From Marinifilum sp. D714 (GTDB taxonomy: Bacteria; Bacteroidota; Bacteroidia; Bacteroidales; Marinifilaceae): 64,000 nt of DNA. Positions 26,333-36,917 of this stretch are shown here, one piece after another. The translations under genes were made by a program, and so were the position numbers. Positions within the stretch are counted from its first letter, which is position 1, and each line of letters opens with the position of its first letter. The notes beneath the pieces were generated by a model that was given only the letters and a program-made list of their open reading frames with translations, had not been told where the DNA came from and did no database searches. The DNA is taken from assembly GCF_030851345.1 (NCBI RefSeq), contig NZ_JALPNU010000016.1, positions 28,428 to 92,427 on the forward strand, in the 5' to 3' direction.

Positions 26333-27367
26333 CTAAAATGAAACAAGATGATAAATTAGTTTATAACTTTCATTATTAATAGCTTTAATGAAAATTAAAG
26401 AATAAGCTAATATCAATACTATGCAAACTACCTTTCTACTTTTATCAGTAAATGAGTAATAAACGAAAAATGGAATAACCAAAAAAGAAAACCAATCGAA
26501 ATACACAATAAATCGATATAGAATCTTAATATCAAATAATACGTTTCGTAATACTAAAAACAAAAAATATAAGTTAAAATACACCAAGGCAGCACTTCCT
26601 CTATTAATTATTTTTCTTGCAAATATCAGCACAAACACTCCTACCAGATTAGAAAAATGAAAACCCAGGCCTGAATTTGTTTCAACATTTTTAATCATAT
26701 CATCTAATAACACATATTTTCCATAAGGAGTTAGTGAAAGAATAGAAATAAAAACATTATAGAACACCTTGAAAAAAGAAAGAAGCAATGCTCCTAAAAA
26801 ACTAATTAAATAGTAAATTGGTTTTAGTTTAATATGTGCTATTGGGTATACTAACAATAGTAAAATTGCTGATTTATGAAATAAAGCTGCAAATACAATA
26901 AATACCGCATATCTAAACAATTGTTTCTCAACAATAAACTTAGAAGCATAAAAAAAGATCGCTACAGCAATTCCTTGCCTCATTCCATTTACTATAAATC
27001 CATAACCACTTGGAGATACTAAAAATAAAAAATAAGTAAAAGCAAAAAAACGTGTTAAAGACTTTGCTCCGCTATAAAAAAAACCTAATGTTATTACTCC
27101 AGTTAATAAAGTAACACCAAAAAATTTTCCTATAAACTCATTTGCAATAACATTAATAGCATAGTAACCAGGTTCAAGCCATTTGCTATTGGTCAAATCT
27201 TCAAATGCAGCTTTATAAGAAAGATAATCAACACCTACATCATACCTAAAACCTACGAATAATGATAGAATCACGAAAGATATAATTCTACCAAAATCAT
27301 ATTTTCCGTTAAACATATTATGTGTCAACAAAATCATTACAGAAAAAGTCACAATGTAAACTATCAT
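26333..27367 (-). CDS. EpsG/Wzy-type polysaccharide polymerase
   Basis: A 344-residue integral membrane protein with about ten hydrophobic segments. The family motif GFRYDVGVDYLSYKAAFEDL (39-58) matches the EpsG pattern (R-x-x-x-G-x-D-Y-x-x-Y), and SGYGFIVNGMRQGIAVAIFF covers the conserved central loop. It joins repeat units in the periplasm after flipping by the Wzx-like protein. It overlaps the GT gene at 27364 by 4 bp, typical of coupled translation. Confidence 0.88.
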   Translation of the reverse strand: MIVYIVTFSVMILLTHNMFNGKYDFGRIISFVILSLFVGFRYDVGVDYLSYKAAFEDLTNSKWLEPGYYAINVIANEFIGKFFGVTLLTGVITLGFFYSGAKSLTRFFAFTYFLFLVSPSGYGFIVNGMRQGIAVAIFFYASKFIVEKQLFRYAVFIVFAALFHKSAILLLLVYPIAHIKLKPIYYLISFLGALLLSFFKVFYNVFISILSLTPYGKYVLLDDMIKNVETNSGLGFHFSNLVGVFVLIFARKIINRGSAALVYFNLYFLFLVLRNVLFDIKILYRFIVYFDWFSFLVIPFFVYYSFTDKSRKVVCIVLILAYSLIFIKAINNESYKLIYHLVSF

Positions 27368-28290
27368 AACATTCGTCTCTGAATAAGTTTCTTAACAGGT
27401 ATTATTCCTTCAATAATATTAAATATACAATACGCTATATCTCTAAATGAAATAGGTGAGTATGTTTTAGCTCTTTTTAGCATTTGTATTGCTAAAAAAT
27501 AACTTCTCTTTTCAAATAAGAGATTTGCAACTAAAAACCAATGTGTCTTATAAATCAAATTTCGATTAGGTAATTTATCTATATCCTTCTCAAATTCATT
27601 TAAAAACTTTTCCTTAAACTCAATTGCATTTTTTGCACTGCCCGCATTAATACGAGAATCCATATTGATATTGGTTAATACTTCTTTTGATTGAGCTAAT
27701 TTGTATCGACGAAAAAAACGAACCAGAAACTCCCAATCTTGATACCGTCGAAAAGATGTATCAAAACCTTGCAGTTCTTCAAAAACACTTTTTCGAATCA
27801 TTAACGTTGATCCACCACAAATCGAATTTTTTATTAATAGTAAGCTTTCTAATAGGTTACCTTCTTCAAGTTTTTCTATTTTTCGATAAGGTTTATTTTT
27901 AAGTGAAAATTGATAACTACAATAACATCCCCCCCATGAGTCATCAAGGTCTTCTAATTTTTTAACTTGCAACTCTATCTTCTGAGGTAAAAATTCATCA
28001 TCATCGTCTAAAAGTGCAATATACTCCCCTTTTGAGTTCGCTATACCCGAATTTCTAGCTGCAGAACCATTCAAATTTTTAGGATGCTGAATGTATTTTA
28101 CCCTCTTATCATTCTTAAATTGTCTCATTACAGCTTCCGTCTCTCTTCTTCCTTGAGTATTGGGATTGTTATCATCAATAACCAGAACTTCTATACAACT
28201 ATAAGTCTGGTTTAAGACACTTCGCACTGAACGAACTAAATAAGTAGGTCTTGAGTATGTAGGAATTATAACACTTACTAATTTTTTCAT
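27364..28290 (-). CDS. Family 2 glycosyltransferase
   Basis: A 308-residue GT-A enzyme: VSVIIPTYSRPTYLVRSVRS (5-24), EVLVIDDNNPNTQGRRETEA, SAARNSGIANSKGEYIALLD followed by DDDEF (metal site) and a GGSTLMIRKSVFE acceptor-side helix. The C-terminal region is helical and likely membrane-associated. One of four GT2 or related proteins of the locus. Confidence 0.88.
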   Translation of the reverse strand: MKKLVSVIIPTYSRPTYLVRSVRSVLNQTYSCIEVLVIDDNNPNTQGRRETEAVMRQFKNDKRVKYIQHPKNLNGSAARNSGIANSKGEYIALLDDDDEFLPQKIELQVKKLEDLDDSWGGCYCSYQFSLKNKPYRKIEKLEEGNLLESLLLIKNSICGGSTLMIRKSVFEELQGFDTSFRRYQDWEFLVRFFRRYKLAQSKEVLTNINMDSRINAGSAKNAIEFKEKFLNEFEKDIDKLPNRNLIYKTHWFLVANLLFEKRSYFLAIQMLKRAKTYSPISFRDIAYCIFNIIEGIIPVKKLIQRRML

Positions 28291-28295
28291 ATTAA

Positions 28296-29549
28296 TTATA
28301 GTCTACCATGAACTAGTTTCTTATCTAATACAGACTTTGTATCATATACAATTCCATCTTCAAGCAAATGGTTTGAAATATTTAGTTCTAAAATTTCCGT
28401 ATGCGAAACTGCTAAAATAATTGCATTGTACTTATCTTTAATTTCTGAGATCATATCTATGCCATATTCTTCTTTAACTTCTTCATGACTTGCCAAAGGA
28501 TCAAAAATATCGACATTTACACCAAACTCATTTAATTCATCATAGATATCTACAACCCTTGTATTGCGTATATCGGGACAGTTTTCCTTAAATGTTATAC
28601 CTAAAATAAGCACTTTAGCATCTTTAATACGGTGTCCATTCTGTATCATAAGTTTTACAACCTTATTTGCAACAAAATTTCCCATATTATCATTAACTCT
28701 TCTTCCTGACAATATAACATTAGGCAAATAACCAACTGATTCTGCTTTGTAAGCAAGGTAGTATGGATCAACACTAATACAATGCCCTCCAACTAATCCT
28801 GGCTTATATTTCAAAAAGTTCCATTTTGTTCCGGCTGCATCTAAAACTTCAGATGTATCAATATCCAATTTATCAAATATCAACGCTAACTCATTTACAA
28901 ATGAAATATTTACATCTCTTTGTGCATTTTCTACAGCTTTTGATGCTTCTGCTACTTTGATATTTGATGCTAAATGCGTACCTGCTTCGATAATTGATTT
29001 ATATAAATCATCTACAAAACCAGCAGTTTTCTCATTAGAACCTGAAGTCACTTTTTTGATTTTTGTTAATGTATTAACCTTATCACCTGGATTGATTCTT
29101 TCTGGTGAATAGCCACAATAAAATTCTTTATTATAAACTAACCCAGATATTTTTTCTAAGATAGGTACACAAACCTCTTCTGTACATCCCGGATATACAG
29201 TTGATTCATATATAACAACATCCTCCTTTTTAAGGAATTTAGCAATCATTTCAGTTGCTCCTTTAAGAGGGCTTAAATCTGGATTCTTATCTAAATCGAT
29301 AGGAGTAGGAACTGTTACTATAAAAACATTGGCATCCGCTAATTCACTTAAATCTGCACTTAATTTTAAACCATTTTTAAGAGATTCTTTTAGGGTTTCA
29401 TCATTCACTTCTAAAGTGGAATCTGCACCACAATTAAGTTCTTTTACCCTAAGATCGTTAATGTCAAACCCTAAAGTATTATATTTTTTTGCAAACTCAA
29501 CAGCCAAAGGTAAACCCACATAACCTAAACCAATAACAGCAATTTTCAT
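28296..29549 (-). CDS. UDP-N-acetylhexosamine 6-dehydrogenase (TviB/WbpA type)
   Basis: A 417-residue nucleotide-sugar dehydrogenase that makes UDP-HexNAc uronic acid. NAD-binding GLGYVGLPLAVEFA, EVNDETLKESL, the SPERINPGD helix and the catalytic GGHCISVDPYYLAYKAE (Cys in GGHC) place it in the TviB/WbpA/VipA clade, distinct from the UDP-glucose dehydrogenase at 34929. No TviC-type C4 epimerase for its product is visible here. Substrate could be UDP-GlcNAc or UDP-GalNAc. Confidence 0.88.
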   Translation of the reverse strand: MKIAVIGLGYVGLPLAVEFAKKYNTLGFDINDLRVKELNCGADSTLEVNDETLKESLKNGLKLSADLSELADANVFIVTVPTPIDLDKNPDLSPLKGATEMIAKFLKKEDVVIYESTVYPGCTEEVCVPILEKISGLVYNKEFYCGYSPERINPGDKVNTLTKIKKVTSGSNEKTAGFVDDLYKSIIEAGTHLASNIKVAEASKAVENAQRDVNISFVNELALIFDKLDIDTSEVLDAAGTKWNFLKYKPGLVGGHCISVDPYYLAYKAESVGYLPNVILSGRRVNDNMGNFVANKVVKLMIQNGHRIKDAKVLILGITFKENCPDIRNTRVVDIYDELNEFGVNVDIFDPLASHEEVKEEYGIDMISEIKDKYNAIILAVSHTEILELNISNHLLEDGIVYDTKSVLDKKLVHGRL

Positions 29550-29550
29550 T

Positions 29551-30297
29551 TTATTTTGTTTTATGTTTTAAATAAGCTAATACTCTCATCACAGTATAAG
29601 AAAATAATTTTCCTATTACGAAAAATCTTTTTACTCCCGAATACTTCCACGCAATACGGAAATAATCAAATAACCAATAAAAAGAATAGGATGAATAACC
29701 ATTCATATCATATTTAGATACTGGTAATTCTACATATTGAAACTTTTTCCCTAAATAGAAACAATTGTAAAAAAAATCATAAATTGAACTTACTTTATAT
29801 TTCAATTTATAAGGATATTCTTTTTGAAGTTCCAGCTTGATAAAGGCTGATTGATGACATATTGGAATTCTTTTCCAAAATTTATTTAAACTTAACGGTT
29901 TTGCAATTTCCTCTTTACCATTATTTACAATAATAGTATCCCCATATAAAATATCAGCTTGTTGATTATGCTTAAATAAATTTTCAATAACATGATCATT
30001 AACAAATTGATCATTCGAATTCATAAAACAACAATATTCTCCAGTAGCCAAGGATATTCCTTTATTCATTGCGTCATAAATCCCGTTATCAGGTTCTGAA
30101 ATAAATGTACTGATTGATTTTTTATACTTCTTAATAATTTCAATTGTCCCATCGTCAGATCCGCCATCAATGACTATATACTCAATATCTTTATATGTCT
30201 GCCTTAGTACACTATGAATAGTTCGCTCTATATTCTTACAATCATTATATACTACTGTAATAATCGAAATTTTTGCCTTTTGTAATTGTATAATCAT
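29551..30297 (-). CDS. Family 2 glycosyltransferase (WcaE-like)
   Basis: A 248-residue enzyme with ISIITVVYNDCKNIERTIHS (11-30), VIDGGSDDGT and FISEPDNGIYDAMNKGISLA, which is the PDNGIYDAMNKG signature of the WcaE/colanic-acid-like GT2 group. The metal site reads FMNSNDQF, a known variant of the DxD in this group. Soluble, probably peripheral. Confidence 0.9.
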   Translation of the reverse strand: MIIQLQKAKISIITVVYNDCKNIERTIHSVLRQTYKDIEYIVIDGGSDDGTIEIIKKYKKSISTFISEPDNGIYDAMNKGISLATGEYCCFMNSNDQFVNDHVIENLFKHNQQADILYGDTIIVNNGKEEIAKPLSLNKFWKRIPICHQSAFIKLELQKEYPYKLKYKVSSIYDFFYNCFYLGKKFQYVELPVSKYDMNGYSSYSFYWLFDYFRIAWKYSGVKRFFVIGKLFSYTVMRVLAYLKHKTK

Positions 30298-30328
30298 TTC
30301 TATTTATTGAATCCTAAACTAAATTTCG

Positions 30329-30928
30329 TTATATGTTTCTTATTAATTTGGCAGGATTTCCACCCCATACTTGATTTGGTGGAATATCTTTCGTAACAAC
30401 ACTACCAGCAGCTACAACAGAATTCTTCCCAACAGTTACTCCTTTTAATATTATAGATCCTCCACCCACAAAACAATATTCTTTAAGCTCTATAGGAGAG
30501 CTTTTTATATCATTATCATTTCCACTAGTTCTTATAAATGGATCTATTGAGTGAAAATCAGTATCCCAAATTCTACATCCCCCTCCTATAAAAACATGAT
30601 CCCCAATTTTCACTTTTTGGGAACAAACAATTGTTGTGTTTGAAATACCGACATTTTTACCAATAGTTAATTGAGCATTATTACTAACGATTAATCTTAA
30701 TATAGTATCACCTCCAATCGGATTATTGCTTAAACCCGAATTTGCTCTAAAATTATTAGCAATATTAATAACACCCATGTTATTAACGCATATTCTACCA
30801 TTGATTATCCATCCTTTACTTATGAGAACATGCTTATTTTTAAATTGAATATAATTAAATATTAGATTATATATTTTAATGATGTATTTAAATAATCGCA
30901 TGAGTAATATTGTTAATTTCAAAAACAT
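30329..30928 (-). CDS. Left-handed beta-helix acyltransferase
   Basis: A 199-residue hexapeptide acyltransferase. Repeats span about residues 75-190, ending GVTVGKNSVVAAGSVVTKDI followed by PPNQVWGGNPAK. It contains CRIWDTDFHSIDPF, where the His matches the base of the WbbJ/colanic acid group. Paralogous to the enzymes at 25745 and 30952, so up to three different positions may be acylated. Confidence 0.88.
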   Translation of the reverse strand: MFLKLTILLMRLFKYIIKIYNLIFNYIQFKNKHVLISKGWIINGRICVNNMGVINIANNFRANSGLSNNPIGGDTILRLIVSNNAQLTIGKNVGISNTTIVCSQKVKIGDHVFIGGGCRIWDTDFHSIDPFIRTSGNDNDIKSSPIELKEYCFVGGGSIILKGVTVGKNSVVAAGSVVTKDIPPNQVWGGNPAKLIRNI

Positions 30929-30951
30929 TTTTAACTAACTTATAGTAAATT

Positions 30952-31641
30952 TTACAACCTTAGTTTTTTAAAAAATTCCGAAGGGTTATTAAACATTTCA
31001 AAATTTTCCTCTAACCATTCATTGCTTTTATTCCACCATTTTGAACTTTCGAGTTTCTTAATTTCACTTTCTGAGAATCTTTTTTTTATTAATTTAGCAG
31101 GTATTCCTCCAACAATAGAATATGGTTCAACATCCTTTGTTACCACAGCCCCTGCAGCAATTATAGCCCCATTACCAATAGAAACATTATCTAATATGAT
31201 AACATTCGCTCCAATCCACACGTCATTCCCTATTTGTACTTTACCTATCTCTTCAAAATAGTTCTTTTTTGCAAATGTAATCTGGCACTGTCTTCGTGTA
31301 GAAAAAAAAGTTGGAAATGTAGAGATAAAATTGGTAGGATGCATACCCAAGCCAATTTTTACATCAGGAGCAATAGAACAAAAGTTTCCGATAGAAGCAT
31401 TACATATTTCTGTCCTACCTCCTACATAAACAAAATTACCTAATTTAGTATTATCAATTAAAACATTGGAATAAATAGTATTGTAATTTCCACAAGAAAC
31501 ATTATTCAAAGTAGACATATATCCAATTTTTAAATTCTTATTTCTACGTTGCAGTTTTTTAGACTTTAAATACCATTTAAACCATATCGTCATAGGGTTT
31601 TTTAAAAGCTTAAGCATACTAAATAATTGTTTGATTAACAT
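30952..31641 (-). CDS. CatB-related acyltransferase (hexapeptide repeat)
   Basis: A 229-residue protein of the xenobiotic-acetyltransferase/CatB-like clade: IGNFCSIAPDVKIGLGMHPT, FEEIGKVQIGNDVWIGANVI, IGNGAIIAAGAVVTKDVEPY and SIVGGIPAKLIKKRFSE. The His in GMHPT is the likely catalytic base. Its C-terminal helix (ESSKWWNKSNEWLEENFEMF) is typical of this clade. Expected to O-acylate the polymer or its repeat unit. Confidence 0.9.
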   Translation of the reverse strand: MLIKQLFSMLKLLKNPMTIWFKWYLKSKKLQRRNKNLKIGYMSTLNNVSCGNYNTIYSNVLIDNTKLGNFVYVGGRTEICNASIGNFCSIAPDVKIGLGMHPTNFISTFPTFFSTRRQCQITFAKKNYFEEIGKVQIGNDVWIGANVIILDNVSIGNGAIIAAGAVVTKDVEPYSIVGGIPAKLIKKRFSESEIKKLESSKWWNKSNEWLEENFEMFNNPSEFFKKLRL

Positions 31642-31658
31642 TTAACAACAACAAAAAA

Positions 31659-32615
31659 CTATTTAAATATTTTGAATAATTTTAAAATTATTCTACGAGG
31701 TAAATTTCTAAAATCCATTAATTTTTCATAAAATGATTCCCATAGAAAAATCTTAGAATACAAATAATTATCATATTCGTTATTTGGTATCATAACCATT
31801 GGGTGCTTTAATAAAAGTTCCATCTCGGAAGTCTGTACACTCAATTCTGATCTTGAGTTGGTCGTATGGGTTGCATCTCCATCAAAACCAATATTTTGCA
31901 CCAAATTAACACGAGGTGTAACAATCAAACCATGATTAAAATAATTAGAAAGTATCCATTGATAATCCCAAGTATTAACAACTCCAGCTTCAGCGTCTAA
32001 TGCATTCTGAATTATCCGTTTATTAGCTATTTTATGGTTTATTGATAATGTAGTTATTGGAGTTTCTATTATCTCACTAAATCTTGACATAATTTTTCTA
32101 TGTGCACTCCAACTTTCTCTCCATGTTGCCCACCCCCATATAAATATAAATCTAGAAAAAAAATAACTATCCTTTGTTAATTCGTTTTTATAAAAATTAT
32201 CACCCGTAATAGCTGTTATTCTTGAATCGTTTTTATACTTATCTAAATTTTCCGAACAAAAATGATAGAAACTTTTACTTGGTAAACAATCATCCTCAAG
32301 TATAATTCCTTTTTCCTCATTTTCAAAAAACCAATCAATTGCACCGCCAACGGCACTGGCACAACCTAAATTAACTTCTCTAAAAAGAGTTTTAACTTCA
32401 CAAGACCAATCAATATTAGAAAGAACATAATCTCTAATATTCTTAACAATTACCGACTCTCCTTGCTTATCACTTCGATGCCCATCAGATGCTATATAAA
32501 GTTTGCTTGGTTTTACTGCTTTAATAGATTCAAATACTTTTTTTGTGGTATCTATACGATTAAAAATAAGAAATAGTATTGGAGTATTAAGAGGTTTGTT
32601 ATATTCATTTTCCAT
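31659..32615 (-). CDS. Glycosyltransferase of GT-A type
   Basis: A 318-residue enzyme with TPILFLIFNRIDTTKKVFES (12-31), LYIASDGHRSDKQGESVIVK, FREVNLGCASAVGGAIDWFF and GIILEDDCLPSKSFYHFCSE (EDD metal site), matching the group of nucleotide-diphospho-sugar transferases often labelled hemolysin-like. Later SRFIFIWGWATWRESWSAHR is also typical. Substrate unknown. Lies 2 bp from the Wzx stop in the operon. Confidence 0.85.
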   Translation of the reverse strand: MENEYNKPLNTPILFLIFNRIDTTKKVFESIKAVKPSKLYIASDGHRSDKQGESVIVKNIRDYVLSNIDWSCEVKTLFREVNLGCASAVGGAIDWFFENEEKGIILEDDCLPSKSFYHFCSENLDKYKNDSRITAITGDNFYKNELTKDSYFFSRFIFIWGWATWRESWSAHRKIMSRFSEIIETPITTLSINHKIANKRIIQNALDAEAGVVNTWDYQWILSNYFNHGLIVTPRVNLVQNIGFDGDATHTTNSRSELSVQTSEMELLLKHPMVMIPNNEYDNYLYSKIFLWESFYEKLMDFRNLPRRIILKLFKIFK

Positions 32616-32617
32616 GA

Positions 32618-33955
32618 TTATAGTTTTTTAAAATTAAGTTTCATTTTATAGACACTAAGTACACTCCTAGTAATAAGAAAAAAGCTTCTTCTTGTCCTTT
32701 TAAATAGAATAAAGCTAAAGTATGAAGCAATAAACTGGGATATTAAAGTTGAGAATGCCGCACCAACTATCCCTATATTCTTTATTAAAATATAATTTAA
32801 ACAAACATTTATTATAGCTCCCACACATGTACTTAATGTTAAATAAAACTGCAAATTCTCATTTATTAAGTATTTACTATTTACAACACCTATGAAAACA
32901 AAAACAGAAGTCCAGATATGAATTATTAAAACTTTACTAGTCTCAACATACTCTTTCCCATATAGGGCATTAACAACCCAATCACTCATAAAAAGAACAG
33001 GTATGACCACTACTAAAGATAAAATAAACATAAATTGATATAAATTTGTCAGTCTATCATGATAAAGTCTTAGACTAATACTCTTTGCTTTAATAATCGC
33101 TGGAAATAGTGAATTAGCAATAACCATTGGTATAAAATACCATGCTTCACTTAAACGAACCGCCGCTGAATACTCTCCATTTGCAGAATTATTAAGCATT
33201 TCTTTAATCATTAGCTGATCGATTCTCATATATATCATTATTACTATATTTGCAAGAATCAGGGGCCAACTATCTTTCAATAATCTCCTAGCTATATCAA
33301 AATTAAATTTCCAATATCGAACCAATGAAACCTCCTTTTGATAAATTATCATAAATAATAAGGCTTTAATTATAGATTCTAAAACAACAGCTACTGCGAA
33401 AAATTCAATCGACGCACCACAAACAATTAACAAAATTCTTGTAATTGAAAAAATAATTAATGAAAATGTATTAACTATTGTAGAAAACTTTCCCTTTACT
33501 TGTGATTGAAAGTAAAAATCAACAACTTCAAAACTTAAAAAAAATTGCCCAAAAGCTATCACAATTACGATCAATTTCTCAAATGGGGTTGAAGAAGAAA
33601 ACTGAAGTATATTATAAACTAGCAACAACAAAACAAGAGCACCTAACAGCCTCATTACCAAAGAAGTTCCTAACACAAGATCTCTTTTTGAATTATCTTG
33701 AACTAAATTCCTAACAATGATATTGTCCAAACCTAATTTGCTAAATGCTCCGAAAAGAGCAACAAAACTTATTGCATAATTTAAAATACCAAAATCATCC
33801 GGTCCTAAATATCGAGCAACCCAAACACCAACAAATACACCAAGAAATAGTCGAATAACTTTATCCAACATTAACCATCCAGTATTAGAAAAGTATTTTA
33901 AAAAACTTTCATTTCTGGATAAAGCATATACTTTTCCAATTATTGTGCTAAACAT
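32618..33955 (-). CDS. Wzx-type oligosaccharide flippase
   Basis: A 445-residue protein with about twelve membrane segments of the Polysacc_synt/MATE-like family. The N-terminal NTGWLMLDKVIRLFLGVFVG and WVARYLGPDDFGILNYAISF (the YLGPxxFGxLxYA block) are characteristic. It would flip undecaprenyl-diphosphate-linked repeat units to the periplasm. It ends the repeat-unit block with the polymerase at 26333. Confidence 0.9.
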   Translation of the reverse strand: MFSTIIGKVYALSRNESFLKYFSNTGWLMLDKVIRLFLGVFVGVWVARYLGPDDFGILNYAISFVALFGAFSKLGLDNIIVRNLVQDNSKRDLVLGTSLVMRLLGALVLLLLVYNILQFSSSTPFEKLIVIVIAFGQFFLSFEVVDFYFQSQVKGKFSTIVNTFSLIIFSITRILLIVCGASIEFFAVAVVLESIIKALLFMIIYQKEVSLVRYWKFNFDIARRLLKDSWPLILANIVIMIYMRIDQLMIKEMLNNSANGEYSAAVRLSEAWYFIPMVIANSLFPAIIKAKSISLRLYHDRLTNLYQFMFILSLVVVIPVLFMSDWVVNALYGKEYVETSKVLIIHIWTSVFVFIGVVNSKYLINENLQFYLTLSTCVGAIINVCLNYILIKNIGIVGAAFSTLISQFIASYFSFILFKRTRRSFFLITRSVLSVYKMKLNFKKL

Positions 33956-33974
33956 TATACAATTACAAATTAAA

Positions 33975-34925
33975 CTACATCAAACTAGGCTGCAATACAG
34001 ATTCAAAATATTTAACGGTACTCTGTAAACCTTTATCCAAATTAATTACAGGTTTCCAAGAATTTAAATTATTAAATGCCAAAGTTATATCTGGCTTGCG
34101 CTGCATTGGATCATCTTTAGGTAGTTCTTTGTATACCAGTTTTGATTGAGAATTTGTTTTTTCAATAATTTTTTCCGCCAATTCAATCATTGTAAACTCC
34201 CCAGGATTACCAATATTAACCGGACCAATAAAATCATCTTCCGAATTCATCATTCGAATCATTCCTTCTACCAAATCATCAACATACTGGAAGCTTCTTG
34301 TTTGTGTACCATCTCCATAAATGGTAATATCCTCTCCCTTCAATGCTTGAACTATAAAGTTTGAAACAACACGTCCATCATTGGGATTCATTCTAGGACC
34401 ATAGGTATTGAATATTCGGATAATCTTAATCTTCACATCATTCTGATTGTGATAATCCATAAATAAAGTCTCTGCACAACGCTTACCCTCGTCATAACAA
34501 GATCTAATACCAATGGGATTTACATTACCCCAATAAGATTCTGGTTGTGGATGAACTTTTGGATCACCATAAACCTCACTTGTAGACGCTTGAAGAATTT
34601 TAGCATTAACTCTTTTTGCCAAACCAAGCATATTGATAGCCCCCATTACAGAGGTCTTTATCGTTTTAATTGGATTGTACTGATAGTGAGGTGGAGAGGC
34701 TGGACAGGCCAAATTATATATCTCATCAACTTCTGCAAAGTATGGCTCCGTTACATCATGTCGCACCAATTCAAAGTATGGATTATCCAATAAATGAACT
34801 ATATTTTCCTTACTGCCAGTAAAATAATTATCCAGACAAATTACCTCATTTCTTTCCTTCAATAATCTTTCACAAAGATGGGAGCCGATAAATCCAGCTC
34901 CCCCTGTTACCAATATTCTTTTCAT
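33975..34925 (-). CDS. UDP-glucuronate decarboxylase (UDP-xylose synthase)
   Basis: A 316-residue SDR enzyme that makes UDP-xylose from UDP-glucuronate. [20 protein letters not shown] starts the fold, the UXS-specific [20 protein letters not shown] carries the Tyr-x-x-x-Lys, and [20 protein letters not shown] is diagnostic. The substrate is provided by the dehydrogenase immediately upstream (3 bp), so this pair makes UDP-xylose. Confidence 0.92.
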   Translation of the reverse strand: MKRILVTGGAGFIGSHLCERLLKERNEVICLDNYFTGSKENIVHLLDNPYFELVRHDVTEPYFAEVDEIYNLACPASPPHYQYNPIKTIKTSVMGAINMLGLAKRVNAKILQASTSEVYGDPKVHPQPESYWGNVNPIGIRSCYDEGKRCAETLFMDYHNQNDVKIKIIRIFNTYGPRMNPNDGRVVSNFIVQALKGEDITIYGDGTQTRSFQYVDDLVEGMIRMMNSEDDFIGPVNIGNPGEFTMIELAEKIIEKTNSQSKLVYKELPKDDPMQRKPDITLAFNNLNSWKPVINLDKGLQSTVKYFESVLQPSLM

Positions 34926-34928
34926 TAA

Positions 34929-36374
34929 TTAGTTTCCTTTACCAATATTATACAATTCAAATCCAATGCTATCAAGCTCCTTCTTATCAACAATGTTTCT
35001 CCCATCAAAGACAAAAGCTGGCTTCAACATTTCATTGTATACCTTTTGCCAATCATAGGTTTTGAACTCATCCCACTCTGTTAACACTGCAATGGCATGT
35101 GCAGCTTTCATAGCAGAATATGGATCAGAATGTACAGTCACCAAAGAACGAACCTCCTCCATAGACATCACTTCACCTTGCTCTACATATTGTCCTACAC
35201 GATGATTTTGTAAGTACTCCAAATCAGCAAATATTTGCTCCTCTGTTACTTTGGGATCGTACACATGAATTTCTGCTCTGTCCTGTAGTAATTCATCAGC
35301 CACATAGATGGCAGCTGTTTCACGGGTATCGTTGGTATCCTTTTTAAAAGCCCAGCCTAAAAAAGAAATCTTTTTACCTGATACGGTATTAAATAAAGTA
35401 TCGATGATATTTTTCGCAAAACGATGTTTCTGGTAGTCATTCATATGAACAACTTGCTCCCAATAGTCTGCAACCTCCGGCAGATTAAAATGACGGCATA
35501 AATAAACAAGATTTAAAATATCCTTTTGAAAGCAGGAACCACCAAAACCTACAGAAGATTTTAGAAATTTAGCTCCAATACGAGAGTCTTTACCTATTGC
35601 TCTTGCAATTTCATCCACATCAGCACCTGTCTTCTCGCAAAGTGCAGAAATGGCATTGATGGAAGAAACACGTTGTGCCAGAAAAGCATTAGCCGTCAAT
35701 TTTGATAATTCCGAAGACCAAACACGAGTCGTAACAATATTTTCTCGTGGCACCCAATTCAAATACACATCTACCAAAGCTTGAACGGCAGCTTCACCGC
35801 TTTCGGTTGGCGCTCCACCAATCAAGAAACGATCCGGATTGTGCAAGTCTTGAATGGCTGTTCCTTCCGCCAAAAATTCCGGACTGGATAAAATTTCAAA
35901 TTTGACTCCATTCCCAGTAGAATGCAAAATGGTACGCAAAGCCTCTGCTGTTCGAACAGGCAAAGTAGATTTTTCAACAATGATTTTATCATCTTTTGCC
36001 ACTTTGGCAATTTGACGGGCACACAATTCAATGAACTTTAAATCTGCTGCCATCCCCTTCCCTACACCATAGGTTTTGGTTGGCGTATTTACCGAAATGA
36101 AAATCAATTCAGCCTCATCTATTGCTTTCTCTACATCTGTAGAAAATTTCAGGTTACGGCCACGAGCCTCAGCTACCACTTCAGCCAGGCCAGGTTCATA
36201 TACTGGCAATTTATCCAAGTCAGCATCATTCCAGTCAGCAATGCGTTGTTCGTTCAAGTCAACCACATGCACATTGATATGCGGACATTTCTGAGCGATC
36301 ACGGCCATGGTTGGTCCGCCTACATAACCTGCACCAATACAGCAGATGTTTTTGATTGATTTTACTTTGTTCAT
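34929..36374 (-). CDS. UDP-glucose 6-dehydrogenase
   Basis: A 481-residue enzyme of the eukaryote-like UGDH clade that oxidises UDP-glucose to UDP-glucuronate. [20 protein letters not shown] (10-29), [25 protein letters not shown] and the catalytic [18 protein letters not shown] (Cys in GGSC) are clear. It feeds the neighbouring UDP-glucuronate decarboxylase, and the two genes are 3 bp apart. Confidence 0.94.
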   Translation of the reverse strand: MNKVKSIKNICCIGAGYVGGPTMAVIAQKCPHINVHVVDLNEQRIADWNDADLDKLPVYEPGLAEVVAEARGRNLKFSTDVEKAIDEAELIFISVNTPTKTYGVGKGMAADLKFIELCARQIAKVAKDDKIIVEKSTLPVRTAEALRTILHSTGNGVKFEILSSPEFLAEGTAIQDLHNPDRFLIGGAPTESGEAAVQALVDVYLNWVPRENIVTTRVWSSELSKLTANAFLAQRVSSINAISALCEKTGADVDEIARAIGKDSRIGAKFLKSSVGFGGSCFQKDILNLVYLCRHFNLPEVADYWEQVVHMNDYQKHRFAKNIIDTLFNTVSGKKISFLGWAFKKDTNDTRETAAIYVADELLQDRAEIHVYDPKVTEEQIFADLEYLQNHRVGQYVEQGEVMSMEEVRSLVTVHSDPYSAMKAAHAIAVLTEWDEFKTYDWQKVYNEMLKPAFVFDGRNIVDKKELDSIGFELYNIGKGN

Positions 36375-36461
36375 TGTTTATCTTGTTTATTTTCTCTTAG
36401 CTCTTTTATTCTTTTAAAACACAGATTTCGCTAATTAAAGCGAATCTCGCTAAAGTGCGAG

Positions 36462-36902
36462 TTAATGCTTTGTATTCACGAATTGTTTATATTTTAATGA
36501 TCTCTCACTAAAATTAACTAACAAACCTAACTCATAATTAGTCGCCTTTAAATAATTAATGGTTTGCTGTTCGTCAAGTCTTATCAAAGTTGATTTACTT
36601 TTTATTTCTGTCCTGAGCTAAGTGAAGGATCTGTCAATTTTTCTCACTACTTCATTTTTAGAGATCCTTCGTTCCTCAGGATGACATGCCGTAAAGTATT
36701 TATTCATTTTATTTCCATTGTAATAAAGATCCAATTTCTTCTCCTTTTCAAATGGAATATTTCTTTTTTCAAACTCTATTGAAAGAGCTTCGCCATATAC
36801 ACTTTCAAGAAAACCTGATCCTAATGAAGCATGGACTTTCATGCAAGCTCCAACAATCGCATAGGCCTCTTCTTTATATAGTAACTCTCCCATTCGTTTC
36901 AA
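36462..36902 (-). pseudogene. GxxExxY protein gene broken by a palindromic element
   Basis: The N-terminal part is intact: EEAYAIVGACMKVHASLGSG then FLESVYGEALSIEFEKR carry the G-x-x-E-x-x-Y pattern, followed by LDLYYNGNKMNKYFTA. Then a palindromic element (36608-36688) replaces the expected DFICFDKIIVELK-like core and adds CHPEERRISKNEVVRKI with a stop inside the element (36618). Beyond it the reading frame continues STLIRLDEQQTINYLKATNY, then ELGLLVNFSERS, and ends at 36462 (TAA), matching the family C-terminus. The product is truncated and the protein is probably lost. Family function is unclear; PD-(D/E)xK-like fold is suggested. Confidence 0.85.
36608..36688. repeat. Palindromic GTCATCCTGA element breaking a gene
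   Basis: Outer arms TCCTGAG (36611-36617) and CTCAGGA (36675-36681), inner arms AGGATCT (36626-36632) and AGATCCT (36662-36668). It is related to repeats at 38150-38225 and 38600-38672. It separates the two halves of the GxxExxY gene and replaces part of it. Confidence 0.9.
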
Positions 36903-36917
36903 TTCGTATAATTAGTT

